The position numbers and the translations under genes are program-made. Shown here one piece after another: positions 25,291 to 44,600 of a DNA stretch of 64,000 nucleotides (position 1 is the stretch's first letter; each line of letters opens with the position of its first letter). Origin of the DNA: Deinococcus phoenicis (GTDB lineage: Bacteria; Deinococcota; Deinococci; Deinococcales; Deinococcaceae); assembly GCF_000599865.1 (NCBI RefSeq), contig NZ_JHAC01000011.1:124001-188000 (forward strand), read 5' to 3'. A model generated the notes under the pieces. The model had not been told where the DNA came from and ran no database searches. It was given only the letters and a program-made list of their open reading frames with translations.

Positions 25291-25310
25291 TGCTCGTCAC
25301 GTGACGAGCA
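25291..25310. promoter_or_regulatory. parS-like palindrome, copy 5
   Basis: Perfect 20-bp copy of TGCTCGTCACGTGACGAGCA in the divergent gap between modA and the CsoR-like gene, about 4.3 kb from parA. Confidence 0.8.
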
Positions 25311-25440
25311 GCAGGGAAAGCGGCCCCAGAAAAACACCGGCCCGCCCCAGCCCTTCTCACAGGCTACCCTGGGGGGATATTCTGGACCCGGACGGGCCGA
25401 CGGCCCCGCTGCTGGACCCTGTTTGCTGGAAAGGAGACCC

Positions 25441-25716
25441 ATGACCCCGACCTCACCCCTTCCCCTGAGTGAAGCCGACGAGCGCGTGCTGAACCGGTTG
25501 CGCCGGATCGAGGGCCAGGTGCGCGGCCTGCAACGCATGATCGAGGAAGGCCGCGACTGCCACGACATCCTGACTCTGCTGTCCGGCATCCGCAGCGCGC
25601 TGGACGCTTCCGGCGACGCGATTCTGGAGCAGTACGCCTCGGGCTGCCGCGCCCGGCCCGGCGAGGCGATCACGCCGCAGGACGTGGTGCGCGCCGTGAA
25701 GCTGCTGCGGGGTTGA
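25441..25716 (+). CDS. CsoR/FrmR (DUF156) family metal- or sulfur-sensing repressor
   Basis: 91 residues from the ATG at 25441 (AAAGGAG upstream). All-helical DUF156 fold: RVLNRLRRIEGQVRGLQRMIEE then CHDILTLLSGIRSALD. The ligand positions of CsoR are spaced as in the copper sensor but read Cys40-Tyr65-Cys69: the copper-binding His is Tyr. Copper sensing is therefore doubtful; two cysteines without the His is what persulfide-type sensors (CstR) have. Next gene is an aldehyde dehydrogenase, so an FrmR-like electrophile role is also possible. Confidence 0.85.
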   Translation: MTPTSPLPLSEADERVLNRLRRIEGQVRGLQRMIEEGRDCHDILTLLSGIRSALDASGDAILEQYASGCRARPGEAITPQDVVRAVKLLRG

Positions 25717-25808
25717 GGACGGCTGGATTAAGGGCGGCCGGGTGACGCTGGCCCGGAATACGGAACCCGACCACCCGGCAGGCCGCACGCCCGCCGTACA
25801 GTGGGCGC

Positions 25809-27236
<1,428 letters not shown>

Positions 27237-27425
27237 CCGCCTCTCTCGGCGGCCACCGCTGGGCTGCCCAGACCTGACCTGCACCGGCCCGCATTCCGGG
27301 GACAAGGGGAGTTGGTGGGCGTTCTGAAAATACTGTCCAGGACGGCAAAAAGTTGTGCGGCCCCAGGTGGAGTGCGTGCTGGTCGGCCTTAACGGTCCCT
27401 TACCCCCCTTCACGAGTGCCCAAAC

Positions 27426-27852
<427 letters not shown>

Positions 27853-27874
27853 CCGAACCTGAGCTTCAGCTTTT

Positions 27875-27898
27875 GCGCCCCTCGCGGGGCGCTTTTTT
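27875..27898 (+). terminator. Rho-independent terminator after hup
   Basis: Stem GCGCCCC (27875-27881) with GGGGCGC (27886-27892), 4-nt loop, then six T. Confidence 0.9.
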
Positions 27899-27921
27899 CG
27901 TCTGGAGAGGTGTTGGCGTCC

Positions 27922-28928
27922 CTAGGGCTGAGCCGTCAGCAGCGTGTTCCCGACCGCGCGCCGCAGCCGCTGGATGTCCAGCGTGCCGTGCCGTGAGGGA
28001 TGGACACGGTTTGTCAGCAGGACCCAGGCCAGGCCGCGTTCCGGGTCGACCCACAGGCCGGTGCCCGTGAAGCCGGTGTGGCCAAACGCTCCAGGGCTGG
28101 CGAGACTGCCCCCGCTCCAGCCTGGCTGCGCGGTCACGAAAGCGAGGCTGCGGCCCGGGGTGTGGAGGCGGGTGGCGGCCGCCTGTGCGGCGGGCGAGAG
28201 CCAGCCACCCCGCAGCAGAGCTTCCGCCTGGTCCAGCACACCGGCGAGGGTGCCGAACAGACCCGCGTGCCCCGAGACGCCGCCCAGCGCAGAGGCATTC
28301 TCGTCGTGCGGCTCGCCCCGCAGCACCCGGCCGCGCCAGGCGCAGCGCTCGGTGGCGACGGTCCGGGCCGGGTCGGGGGAGAAGGTCAGGCCGGGGTCCA
28401 GTGGAAACTCGCGCAGGGGCCTGCCGCGCGCCCGTTCCAGCACGAGGCCCAGCAGGATATACCCCAGGTCGCTGTACACCACCTCACCGGGTGGGGTCAG
28501 CGGCCAGGGTTCCTGCAAGACCCGCGCCCGGATCGTCGCGGCGTCGCCCCAGGTGTACAGCGGTGCCCAGGCCGGGAGGCCCGCCGTGTGCGTGAGAAGC
28601 TGGCGCAGGGTGCGCTCTTTCAGGGGCGTGTCCTGCATCCAGGCGAGGTCGGGCAGGTGGCGGGCGAGGGGGTCGTCGAGGTCGAGCAACCCCTCCTGCA
28701 CGCCGCGCAGCACCTCGCGCGCGGTGAACAGCGGTTTGGTGAGGCTGGCGAGGTCCCACCAGAAATCTTCTTCCAGGGGCAGGCCCTCGGGGTCGCGCAC
28801 GGCCTGACCCAGCCCCAGGCGGTCTCGCTGCCCGTTCGCGGTGACGACCCCGAGCGCCGCGCCACACAGGCCCTCTCGCTCTACCGCCCCGGCCAGAAGT
28901 GTCCGCGTCTGCTCAGGAATCACCCCGG

Positions 28929-28932
<4 letters not shown>
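27922..28932 (-). CDS. Serine hydrolase of the beta-lactamase (class C/PBP4*) family
   Basis: 336 residues, cytoplasmic (no signal peptide). Catalytic Ser-x-x-Lys in DLASLTKPLF (about 63-66), Tyr motif YSDLGY (about 149) in place of YxN, and HTGFTG near residue 280 as the third (KTG-like) motif. Last gene of the GntR-anmK-murQ operon, overlapping murQ by 4 bp. By context it probably trims muropeptides or a related amide during cell-wall recycling; an esterase is possible. Confidence 0.82.
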
Positions 28933-31818
<2,886 letters not shown>

Positions 31819-31838
31819 CCCTCTAACCGTACCACTTC

Positions 31839-31888
31839 AGGACCACTGGGCAACAGACCTTGAATTGGACTGAGAGTGGTCCTATGCT
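31839..31888. promoter_or_regulatory. Divergent promoter/operator region of the wall-recycling island
   Basis: AGGACCACT (31839-31847) and its reverse complement AGTGGTCCT (31875-31883) with a 27-bp gap. Rightward promoter: TTGAAT (31860-31865), 17 nt, TATGCT (31883-31888); the right half-site runs into this -10, so bound repressor would block it. The half-site sequence is like HutC/GntR operators (GGTC-type). Confidence 0.6.
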
Positions 31889-31936
31889 GCGGCGGTATCT
31901 CGACCACAATTCGCTCCCCCGCCCGGAGGTTCACCC

Positions 31937-33706
<1,770 letters not shown>

Positions 33707-33708
33707 TT

Positions 33709-33803
33709 GGGCTGTGGGTTGTCGGGTGTGGGAAAAGCACGGCTGGGGCGTACGGCCAAAGCCGAAGCTCCCACAGCCCACAGCCCATCCCCCACAACCC
33801 ACT
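33709..33803. repeat. G/C-skewed inverted repeat between binding-protein and permease genes
   Basis: Begins 3 bp after the stop. The left arm has four GGG runs on the plus strand (33709-33731), the right arm four or more GGG runs on the minus strand (about 33769-33801); the arms are imperfectly complementary. Both arms fit the G-quadruplex pattern. The right arm ends about one base before the permease ATG and leaves no Shine-Dalgarno. Confidence 0.65.
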
Positions 33804-33804
33804 T

Positions 33805-34776
<972 letters not shown>

Positions 34777-34853
34777 GGGGGGTTGTGGGAGCTTTTGCTT
34801 TCCGCTTCCTTCCCGCTTTTCCCACACCCTACGCCCCACACCCCACACCCCGC
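34777..34853. repeat. Second G/C-skewed repeat, inverted relative to the one at 33709
   Basis: Fills the gap between the two permease genes. Reverse-complemented it shares GGGTGTGGGAAAAGC and AGCTCCCACA blocks, in order, with 33709-33803. On the minus strand 34821-34851 has at least four GGG/GGGG runs (G-quadruplex pattern). A GGGAG ribosome-binding site for the next gene follows it. Confidence 0.65.
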
Positions 34854-34864
34854 CGGGAGCACCT

Positions 34865-35956
<1,092 letters not shown>

Positions 35957-35999
35957 CGCCCTTCCATCACACCTCGCCGCCCATGCTGGGGAGGCCACC

Positions 36000-37502
36000 A
36001 TGAAGACTGCCCTGCTTTCCACATTGCTCGCCCTGTCCCTGGCCGGGGCGCAACCTGTCCCGATTCCCGCAGGGGCCCCGCTCGAACTGCGTGGCCTGTG
36101 GGTGGACGCCTTCGGCCCCGGCCTCAAGACGCCCGCCGAGATCGACAAACTGGTGTCGGATGCCCGCGCCCTGAACGTGAATGTGCTGTTCGCGCAGGTG
36201 GGCCGCCGGGGTGACTGCTACTGCGACCACGCCGCCATGCCCCGGACCGACGACCCCGCCGTGCCGGAGGGCTTCGACCCCCTGGCGTACCTGATCGAGA
36301 AGGCGCATCCCCTGGGCATCCAGGTCCACGCCTGGATCATCACGACCGCCATCTGGAACTCGGCCGCGCCGCCCAAAAGCCCGGACCACGCCTTCAACCG
36401 GCATGGCCCCGACAAACAGGGCCGTGACAACTGGTTGATGAAGAAGTTCGACGGCACCGTGAAGGGCGGTGCAGACTGGCTGCTCGACCCCGGCCACCCC
36501 GACGCCGCCGAGTACATCAGAAATATGTACGTCAGCGTCGTGAAAAACTACGACGTGGACGGCATCCAGTTCGACCGGGTGCGTTACCCCGACTACAACC
36601 CGGTCGGCGGCCCCAACGGCTGGGGCTACAACGAGACGGCGCTGGAGCGTTACCGCGCCGAAACGGGTGCCCAGGGTACGCCCGCGCCCGAGGACCCCGC
36701 CTGGGCCGCGTGGCGACGTACCCAGGTCACGAATCTGGTGCGCGACACGGCGCTGGCGGTCAAGGCCGTGCGGCCTGACGTGAGCGTGAACGCCGCGACC
36801 ATCACCTATGGGGCCGGGCCGACCACCGACGAGGGCTTCCGGGCCACCCGCACCTACAACGAGGTGTTGCAGGACTGGTTGACCTGGGTGCGGGGGGGCT
36901 ACCTCGACGTGAATGTGATGATGAACTACAAGCGCGACTTCGTGCCCGAGCAGGCCGCGTGGTTCAACACCTGGGCGGCCTACGCCGGGGGCCTGAAGGT
37001 GCGTTCGCCGGGCGCGGGCGTGACGCAGGTCAGCGGGGCGGCCATCTACCTGAACGACCCGCGCAGTACCCTCGCCCAGGTTCGCAAAACGCGGACCAGC
37101 GGCCTGGGCTGGGCCGGATATTCCTACCGCACGCCCGACGCCGACGTGAACGCCGGAAAGCGCACGGCCGAAGAGGCGCTGCCCCAGCTCATCCTGAATC
37201 TGGCCGGGCCGGGCGGACCGTTCGCGGCGCCCGCCCGCTGGGCACGGCCCGACCCGCAGGCCTTCCGCGCCGTCCGGGGCACCCTGACCGCCGCGACCGG
37301 CCCCCTCGGTGGGCGCGAGGTGCGCCTCCTCGATGAGCGGGGGGCCGTCCTCGCCCTCACGACCACCAACGCGGCGGGAGGCTACGGCTTTCTGCGGGTG
37401 CCGGGGCGGGGCGTGCGCGTGGAGGCGAGTGGCGTGAGCAGCAGCCTCGTGACGGCACCGGCGGGCCGCGTGACCGACCTCGCCCCGCTGGCGCTGCCCT
37501 GA
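36000..37502 (+). CDS. Exported GHL10 (DUF187) glycosidase-like protein
   Basis: 500 residues with signal peptide (KTALLSTLLALSLAGA). TIM-barrel GHL10 domain: LRGLWVDAFGPGLKTPAEIDKLVSDARALNVNVLFAQV near the start, QVHAWIITTAIWN (about 118), LLDPGHPDAAEYIRNMYV (about 160), and YDVDGIQFDRVRYPDYN (about 183), where acids for catalysis are expected. The last about 75 residues are an extra beta domain. Homologues hydrolyse wall-linked glycans, which fits the island. Start ATG 36000 with GGGGAGG upstream; it lies 43 bp after the permease. Confidence 0.88.
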   Translation: MKTALLSTLLALSLAGAQPVPIPAGAPLELRGLWVDAFGPGLKTPAEIDKLVSDARALNVNVLFAQVGRRGDCYCDHAAMPRTDDPAVPEGFDPLAYLIEKAHPLGIQVHAWIITTAIWNSAAPPKSPDHAFNRHGPDKQGRDNWLMKKFDGTVKGGADWLLDPGHPDAAEYIRNMYVSVVKNYDVDGIQFDRVRYPDYNPVGGPNGWGYNETALERYRAETGAQGTPAPEDPAWAAWRRTQVTNLVRDTALAVKAVRPDVSVNAATITYGAGPTTDEGFRATRTYNEVLQDWLTWVRGGYLDVNVMMNYKRDFVPEQAAWFNTWAAYAGGLKVRSPGAGVTQVSGAAIYLNDPRSTLAQVRKTRTSGLGWAGYSYRTPDADVNAGKRTAEEALPQLILNLAGPGGPFAAPARWARPDPQAFRAVRGTLTAATGPLGGREVRLLDERGAVLALTTTNAAGGYGFLRVPGRGVRVEASGVSSSLVTAPAGRVTDLAPLALP

Positions 37503-37512
37503 GGGGGAAGCC

Positions 37513-38427
<915 letters not shown>

Positions 38428-39022
38428 AGGCCCGCTCGGCACGGCCTGTCATGCCTGGAGACAGAACCGCCGTTCTCGCGGTTCCCGCACCATTGCCTGG
38501 GGAAGCGCCGCACCGGTCTTTCCGCGAGGGTGGTCATCTCGCGTTTCTGGAGCTTTAACGTTCTCGGTGGTCCCTGAAAAACGTGTGGGGGCTGTTTTTT
38601 CCTGATCTCGCCACGCCGTTCTCCTGATCACCGGTCGGATCGTTAATGGCCCGAGTGGCTTTCTTCAGCAGTTCTCACCTGCTTGAAAAACCTTCTTTTG
38701 TTCAGTTGCCATTCTTTTCTCAGGTGGTCTTAAAAGCCGTGCTGGACGCGTCTTATCTCTTTGGAAGCGATGAGGCGAAGATGATGCCGGTTCACAACAG
38801 ACCGGGTTTCGCGGGGGGTTGATTCGTTGCCCCTCCGCGATTCTTACTGGCAATCCCTTTAACCGGACTGTAACGCCTCATTCATTACTCTCACGTTGCA
38901 CGTAGAGAGGGAAGGCAGACGTGCAGGTTCTCGCAAGGGGGACGATGCAGACAGGCCGCAGCACCTTTGTTCAGTCCGTTGACGGGTCACCGCGAGCAGG
39001 GAAGGAAAAAGGGGAAAACACG
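38428..39022. other. 595-bp gap without a convincing gene; lower-GC leader region
   Basis: Noticeably lower in GC than the rest of the window, with short T-rich runs (38590-38720). Small open frames here lack ribosome sites or family features. A hairpin with GAACCGC/GCGGTTC arms lies near 38465-38485 and could end the upstream operon. The rest is probably promoter and 5' leader for the exported-protein operon at 39023. Confidence 0.5.
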
Positions 39023-39940
39023 ATGCGTAAATTCTGGATGACCGCCGCCCTGATGGGCTTTGCCGTTGCCGGCGCACAGACGATCACCACCAGCCCGCAG
39101 GGGACAGATACAGGCGGACCTGACCAGTTCAATAAGGGCACCACGTCTGCTTCCGTTCAGCAGACCGTCACCCTCAAGCTGCCGGAGGCGACGGCACTTC
39201 ACCTCGACGCCTCGCAGCTGACGTTCGACCTGTCCCAGCTGGGCAATCAGGACAACACCTGGTACTGCGCCTACGGCGTGGGCGAGGGAAGCGATGTGTC
39301 GGTGGCCACCCAGGGGACGGATTACTGGAACCAGACGGTGGTGCTGCCGCTCGGGACCAACTACACCCCCGACAAGAACAAATTCGGCAACGTCACGGTC
39401 AATGCCGGTGCGAAGGTCACCTCCTACCCGCCGATCATCCAGACGAGTGCGGGCGCTGAGGTGAACAACACCAGCAAGGCGTACTTCGTCTGCTACCGGG
39501 CCTTTATCATCCAGAAGTTCTCCAACGTGGGCAACTTCAAGCTCAGCGTGACCCGCGACAACCCGACCGGCGTGATGGGCCGTCAGATGCTCTACATCCA
39601 GGACAACCCCTGCGACACCTGGGGCCAGAACACCGGCCTCTACAAACTGCCTCCCGGCAGCACCCGCGAGCTGATCCCCATGCGGCTGACCGAGGGCACC
39701 ACCGGCGCGCGTGCAGCGGGGAACGTCACCTTCACCGACAAGACCGTGACCAGCAACGCCCGGACCTTCTGCCGCCAGAACACCAGCTGGCTGGATGATC
39801 TGGTCGTGATCGCCGTAGTCGTGGACGGTGACCGTGCGGGCGACAACAACGCCATCCTGACCTATACGCTGGAATCTAAGGCCACGCCCTTCGTGATCGG
39901 CGACTCCGACGGCAGGGACGCCACCACGGCTGGCAGGTAA
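39023..39940 (+). CDS. Exported cysteine-containing surface protein, function unknown
   Basis: 305 residues from ATG 39023 (AAGGGGA upstream). Signal peptide RKFWMTAALMGFAVAGA-Q. The mature part is beta-rich, with four cysteines (WYCAYG, YFVCYR, NPCDTW, TFCRQN) that could make two disulfides. Ends with a Thr/Asp-rich tail. No family recognised. First of four consecutive exported-protein genes, suggesting it is a structural subunit or adhesin exported by the barrel protein at 41678 (inference). Long low-GC leader upstream. Confidence 0.75.
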   Translation: MRKFWMTAALMGFAVAGAQTITTSPQGTDTGGPDQFNKGTTSASVQQTVTLKLPEATALHLDASQLTFDLSQLGNQDNTWYCAYGVGEGSDVSVATQGTDYWNQTVVLPLGTNYTPDKNKFGNVTVNAGAKVTSYPPIIQTSAGAEVNNTSKAYFVCYRAFIIQKFSNVGNFKLSVTRDNPTGVMGRQMLYIQDNPCDTWGQNTGLYKLPPGSTRELIPMRLTEGTTGARAAGNVTFTDKTVTSNARTFCRQNTSWLDDLVVIAVVVDGDRAGDNNAILTYTLESKATPFVIGDSDGRDATTAGR

Positions 39941-40048
39941 CGGAACTCGGGGGCGGCGTCCGCACAGGCGTCGCCCCGCCTTGCCGGTTCGGGTCTGTAT
40001 ACTGGCCCTGCTTCTTCACTTCAACTTCCTGCCCTGACCGGAGGCTTC

Positions 40049-40942
40049 ATGCGTCCTCTTGCCCGTCTGCTTCCCCTGCTGCTGACCCTGCTGCCCGTCA
40101 CCGCTGCCGCGCAGGCGACCGTCGGTGTCGATCCGGTGGCCCGGCTGTTCACGGCCACGCCCGGCCAGACGATCACGCAGGTCCTGAATATCTACAACCC
40201 CAACGCCGCCACACAGAAGCTGCGGATTGTCGCCTACCTCACCGACATGAACATCAGCGAGGTCGGCGAAACCGAGTTTCCCCCGGCGGGGACCCTCAAG
40301 GAAAGCAGCGCCGCCTGGACGACCTTCACGCCCGCCGAGATTCAGCTGGGGGGGCACGAAACCCAGCAGGTCCGCTACACCATTCAGGTGCCTGCCGACG
40401 CCAAGCCCGGCACCCACTGGGCCATGCTGATGTTCGAGGGCCAGGACCCGGCGGCGATTCCCGGCAAAACGCTCGCCTCCTTCCGCCTGCGGGTGGCGCA
40501 CACCATGTACGTGAACGTTCAGCCCGTACGTGCCGAGGGAAGTATCACGGGCATTTTTGATGCTTTACCCAAAACGGAGACGGACCTTTATCAGATCGCG
40601 GTCCAGTACGCCAACACCGGGAATGCCGCGACAGGCGTGCAGGGCCGCGTGGAACTGCGCGACGCCAGAGGGGACCTCGCCGCGACCCTCCCGCTGGAGC
40701 TGACTGTGGCGCTGCCGGGGCGCACGGTGCTGCTGAAAAGCTCCTGGGCCGGACCGGTGCCCAAGGGGCAGTACAGCGCCCTGGTCATTCTGAACAACGG
40801 GAACAAGAACAGTGACATCCTGGGCGAGCATGTGGTCAAGCTCCCCTTCGACCTCAAAGCCAGGCCACAGACGGCGGCGCCTGCCCCCGCAGCGGCACCG
40901 GCCGTCGGCACGGGAACAGGAGGGGCAGGAGGCAAACCATGA
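40049..40942 (+). CDS. Exported Ig-like protein resembling fimbrial chaperones / DUF916
   Basis: 297 residues. Signal peptide (LARLLPLLLTLLPVTAAA). Two Ig-like halves: VGVDPVARLFTATPGQTITQVLNIYNPNAATQKLRIVAYLTD (about 26-68) and, later, ADLYQIAVQYANTGNAATGVQGRVELRD-like sequence (about 185-210), ending in an Ala/Pro/Gly tail of about 30 residues. This is the layout of PapD-type chaperones and of the DUF916 partner of WxL proteins; the hallmark Arg/Lys pair of PapD was not confirmed. GGAGG before the ATG. ATGA overlap with the next gene. Confidence 0.72.
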   Translation: MRPLARLLPLLLTLLPVTAAAQATVGVDPVARLFTATPGQTITQVLNIYNPNAATQKLRIVAYLTDMNISEVGETEFPPAGTLKESSAAWTTFTPAEIQLGGHETQQVRYTIQVPADAKPGTHWAMLMFEGQDPAAIPGKTLASFRLRVAHTMYVNVQPVRAEGSITGIFDALPKTETDLYQIAVQYANTGNAATGVQGRVELRDARGDLAATLPLELTVALPGRTVLLKSSWAGPVPKGQYSALVILNNGNKNSDILGEHVVKLPFDLKARPQTAAPAPAAAPAVGTGTGGAGGKP

Positions 40943-41529
40943 GGCGCGTGCTGCTGTTCACGCTGCTGCTGACGCCCTGGCTCGGCGGGGGTGGCCGCGC
41001 CCAGGGGACGCCGCCCCTGCCCATCTTGCCCGGTGTGACGCCTCTCCCCGGCGTGACCCTGCCCAGCAGCCTGCCTGGCAGCGGCGTCACGCCCGCACAG
41101 CCGGAGACGGACGCCACCATACGCCCGCTGATCCCGGACGTGATCTCGCTGCGCCGCGCCAATGTCTCGGTCACCTTCGACATCAACGCGGGCAACTATC
41201 CGCCTGCCCAGTTTCCGACCCGGTATCTGTCGTCGCCGCAGACCTTCAGCGTGTTTTCCAACACGTCCAAGCCCTGGACCGTGCAGATGGAGATCCGGTC
41301 ACAGCCCGACGTGCAGGGCCGCACGCTGCCGAGCCGGCAACTGCACTACCGCATCAACGGGGGGCCGTGGCTGGACGTGACCGGCGCGCCCCAGGTGGTG
41401 CTGAGCAACGTCGGACCGTCGGGGGGCTGGCTGCCGCTGAAGATCGAGTTCGCCCTGGACCTGACGGGTGCGGAGGCGGGCGGCGGATACGTCTTCGATG
41501 TGGCCTTTACGGCCATCGTGCTGCCCTGA
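40939..41529 (+). CDS. Small exported beta protein, possible subunit
   Basis: 196 residues. Signal peptide (RRVLLFTLLLTPWLGGGGRA), then a Pro/Gly/Leu linker, and a C-terminal beta domain of about 125 residues starting VSVTFDINAGNYPPAQFP and ending GYVFDVAFTAIVLP. The final alternating hydrophobic strand is like the last strand of pilin/WxL-type subunits. No cysteines in the mature part. Coupled to the chaperone-like gene by ATGA. No family assigned. Confidence 0.7.
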   Translation: MRRVLLFTLLLTPWLGGGGRAQGTPPLPILPGVTPLPGVTLPSSLPGSGVTPAQPETDATIRPLIPDVISLRRANVSVTFDINAGNYPPAQFPTRYLSSPQTFSVFSNTSKPWTVQMEIRSQPDVQGRTLPSRQLHYRINGGPWLDVTGAPQVVLSNVGPSGGWLPLKIEFALDLTGAEAGGGYVFDVAFTAIVLP

Positions 41530-41677
41530 TGCGCCAGCCGGGGGGAGAGGTGACGGGGGAGAGGAGCGGCCCCGTGTTGCGGGAGCGGCCACGCTGAAGC
41601 CGGAGTGGCCTTCCGAACAGGCTTTCTCTGAACAACCCCTCTCCTCAGCCGTCCGTGTTCCGAGAAGGAGTTGCCGC

Positions 41678-44600
41678 ATGTCCCGCCGCCTCACCCTGCT
41701 CGCCCTGCTGCTGCTCGCTCCACCTGCCTTGCCTTCCCTGGCTGCCCTGGCGCAGTCGGCTCCGGCCGGGCTGAACGTGACGGCCCCCGCGCCCCGTGAC
41801 GGGGTTCCCGGCGGGTACGTCACGTTGACGTTTGTGGCAGAGGGCCAGGGCGAGTACGTATTCGCGGTGGACAGCCCACCCGAGTGGGTCCCGGTCACCC
41901 GCACCCGGACCGTGAGCCTCAACGGCAGCACGCTGATCCCGGTGACCTTCCAGGTCCCGGCTCTGGCGCAGGCGGGCGACTCGCCCCCGCTGGTCCTCCG
42001 GGCACTCAGGAACGGAACCGAGGTCGCCCGGAGCCAGACCCGCGTTCAGGTGCAGCCCCGGGCACGCATCGCGCTGCGCAGCCCCCAGCAACTGACCGGT
42101 GTGCCCGGCCAGACCCTGAGTTTTCCGCTGGACGTGACCAATCTGGGCAACCAGACCGACACCGTCCGGCTGGAGACCACCAACGTGGACCGCCGCCCGC
42201 AGCTCAGCGCGAGTGAGGTCACGCTGCAACCCGGGGAGACGCGCACCGTCACGGTTTCCCTGAAGCTCGACAACGTGTCCGAGAATTACCGGTACGTCAC
42301 CTTTTTCTCGGCGGTGTCCTCCCGGGATCCCGCCGTCAGCGTCCGCACGCGCACCGAGAGCGTGTTCACCTCTCTGGCCGAGCGTGGGGCGTCGGCCAAC
42401 CGGGGGCCGCGCCTCACCTTCAGCGTCCATTCGGCGGTCGAGGCAGGTGTGGACTGGTCCTCGGCGGGCCGCAGCACGTACCTGCGCTACGCCCTGCAAC
42501 CCACCGTCAGCGGTCAGCTTTCCGACTACGTGACCGGCAGTGCGGCCGTCGCCGGGCTGGAGGGCAGCCTGGATCACCCCCTGCCGAGCAACGTTTCCTT
42601 TGGCGTCCGGCTGGACAGCAAGCGGTGGTCGGTCAGCCTGGACGGGGGCCGGGACGGCTTCGGCGTGAGCGGCACGTTGCTGGTCGGCGGCTGGCAGCTC
42701 AGCCCGCGTGCCCAGTACCGCCTGCTGCTGGACGGGCGCATGTACGGCGCGGGCCTGGGCGCATCCACCACCCTGGCGGGAGGCACCCTCAACGTGGACG
42801 CCGCCACCATGGTCCTGAGCCAGGGCGCGAACAGCCAGCGCACCGACACACTGGGGGTGCGCTACAGCCGCCGCCTGACGCCCAATCTGGACCTGAGCCT
42901 GGGCCTGAGCGGTGCGGGCTTCAGCGTGGGTGGCCGTTATCAGGGAACCCTGTTCGTCACGGAGCAGCTGACCTACGTCGCCCCCTTCTTCGATGTCACG
43001 CAGACCTATACCGGGAGTCTGGCGGGCCTGCATACCTTCAACGTGTCGGGGGGCCTGAGCAATATCCGGCCCTTCGGGGTGCGCGCGGCGGCCACCGTGC
43101 AGGTTCAGCCCGGCGGCCTGACCTGGAGTACCTCGGGGCTGGTGCTGTACAGCGGTCCGAACGGGCTGGGGGCCACCCTGGCGGCGCAGGTCCGGGGCGG
43201 CACGTTACCGGAGGCGCGGGCGGCCTGGCAGGTCACGGCGGGCGTCACGCCCCCCGCCTTCCGGGTGCGCGGCGCGACCCTCTCCACCTCGGCGGCCTAC
43301 ACGGTGGGCAGTGACGACGACACGCCCGGCGCCCTGGCCTCCTCGGCGGAGGGCGGCGCGACCCTGGTCGCCGGAAGGCTGCGGGCAGACGCTGTGGCCC
43401 GCTGGTCGCGCGACCCGGCGCCCACCGGGACCACGCAGGAACGGCTGTATTTCGGCCTGACCGGCCTGTACGACTGGAAGAACAACACCTTCGCGGCCCT
43501 CTACAGCTACGAGCGCCGCAGCGGGCAGGCCCTGGGCGCAGGCGGCCTGGGCGCGGGCAGCGTGGGCGTCACGCACACCCTGGGCCTGACCTGGGAGCGC
43601 ACGTGGACCGACCGCCTGAGTTCCCGCCTCGACTACAGCCACGCCGTCCTGCTCACGGGCGAGCAGCGCCGCAGCCCCGACCAGCTGGCGCTGACCTTCA
43701 GTGTCCAGGACGTGCTGTTGCCGGGCCTGAAGGTCAGCGCCGGATACCGCGTCTTTGCGCCGAACGGTCTGCTGGCCGGGTCACTCACCCAGGGCGTCCG
43801 CGTGGGCGTGTCCTACGATTTCAGCCGGGTCGTCGCCACCCCCGACTTTCTGGTGGATACCTTCGGCGGGCGCAAGGGCGGCGAGGTGCGGGGCCTGCTG
43901 TACCGCGACAGCAATCTGAACGGCCGGCGCGACGAGGGGGAACCTGGGCTGCCCGGCGTGACCGTGCGGGTGGGGACGGCCAGCGGCGTCTCGGATGCGC
44001 AGGGCCGCTACAGCGTGCGCGCTCCGGTGGGGGGCTACTCGCTCGCTTTCCCGGCGGGGCTGCCCGCCACCCTGGAGGCCCTGGAAGCTCCCGCCGTGCA
44101 GGTGACCGAGAACGGCCGGACGGACCTGAACGTCGCCTTTTCCCCGGTGGTCAACCTGGAGGTGCTGGTGTTCCAGGACACCAACCGCAACGGCACGCCC
44201 GATCCCGGCGAGGCGCCCATTCCCTACGCGGGCGTGGCGCTGTCCGGCCCGGTCGTGCGCGCCGTGCAGGCCGACGGTCGCGGCTACGTGCGCCTGGGAA
44301 CATTGCCGCCGGGCAGCTACATGCTGGCCCTCAACCCCGCCAATCTCCCCGAGGACTACACGCCGACCGGCGAGGCCCAGCGCATCGAACTGCGGGCGGG
44401 TGAACGGCCCCCCGCCGTCTCGCTGGGCGCGGCGTTGCCCCCCCGGCAGGCCGTCACGACCTATACGGGAGGGGCGCTGGCCGTGCTGGGCCGCCTGTCG
44501 CCGAGTACCAGTGCCCCCGGCGACCCGGTGCAGCTGACCGTGCAGGCCCAGGGTGCCCGCAGCCTGAGCGTGGAGGTGCTCGGCCAGACGTTCACCCCGG

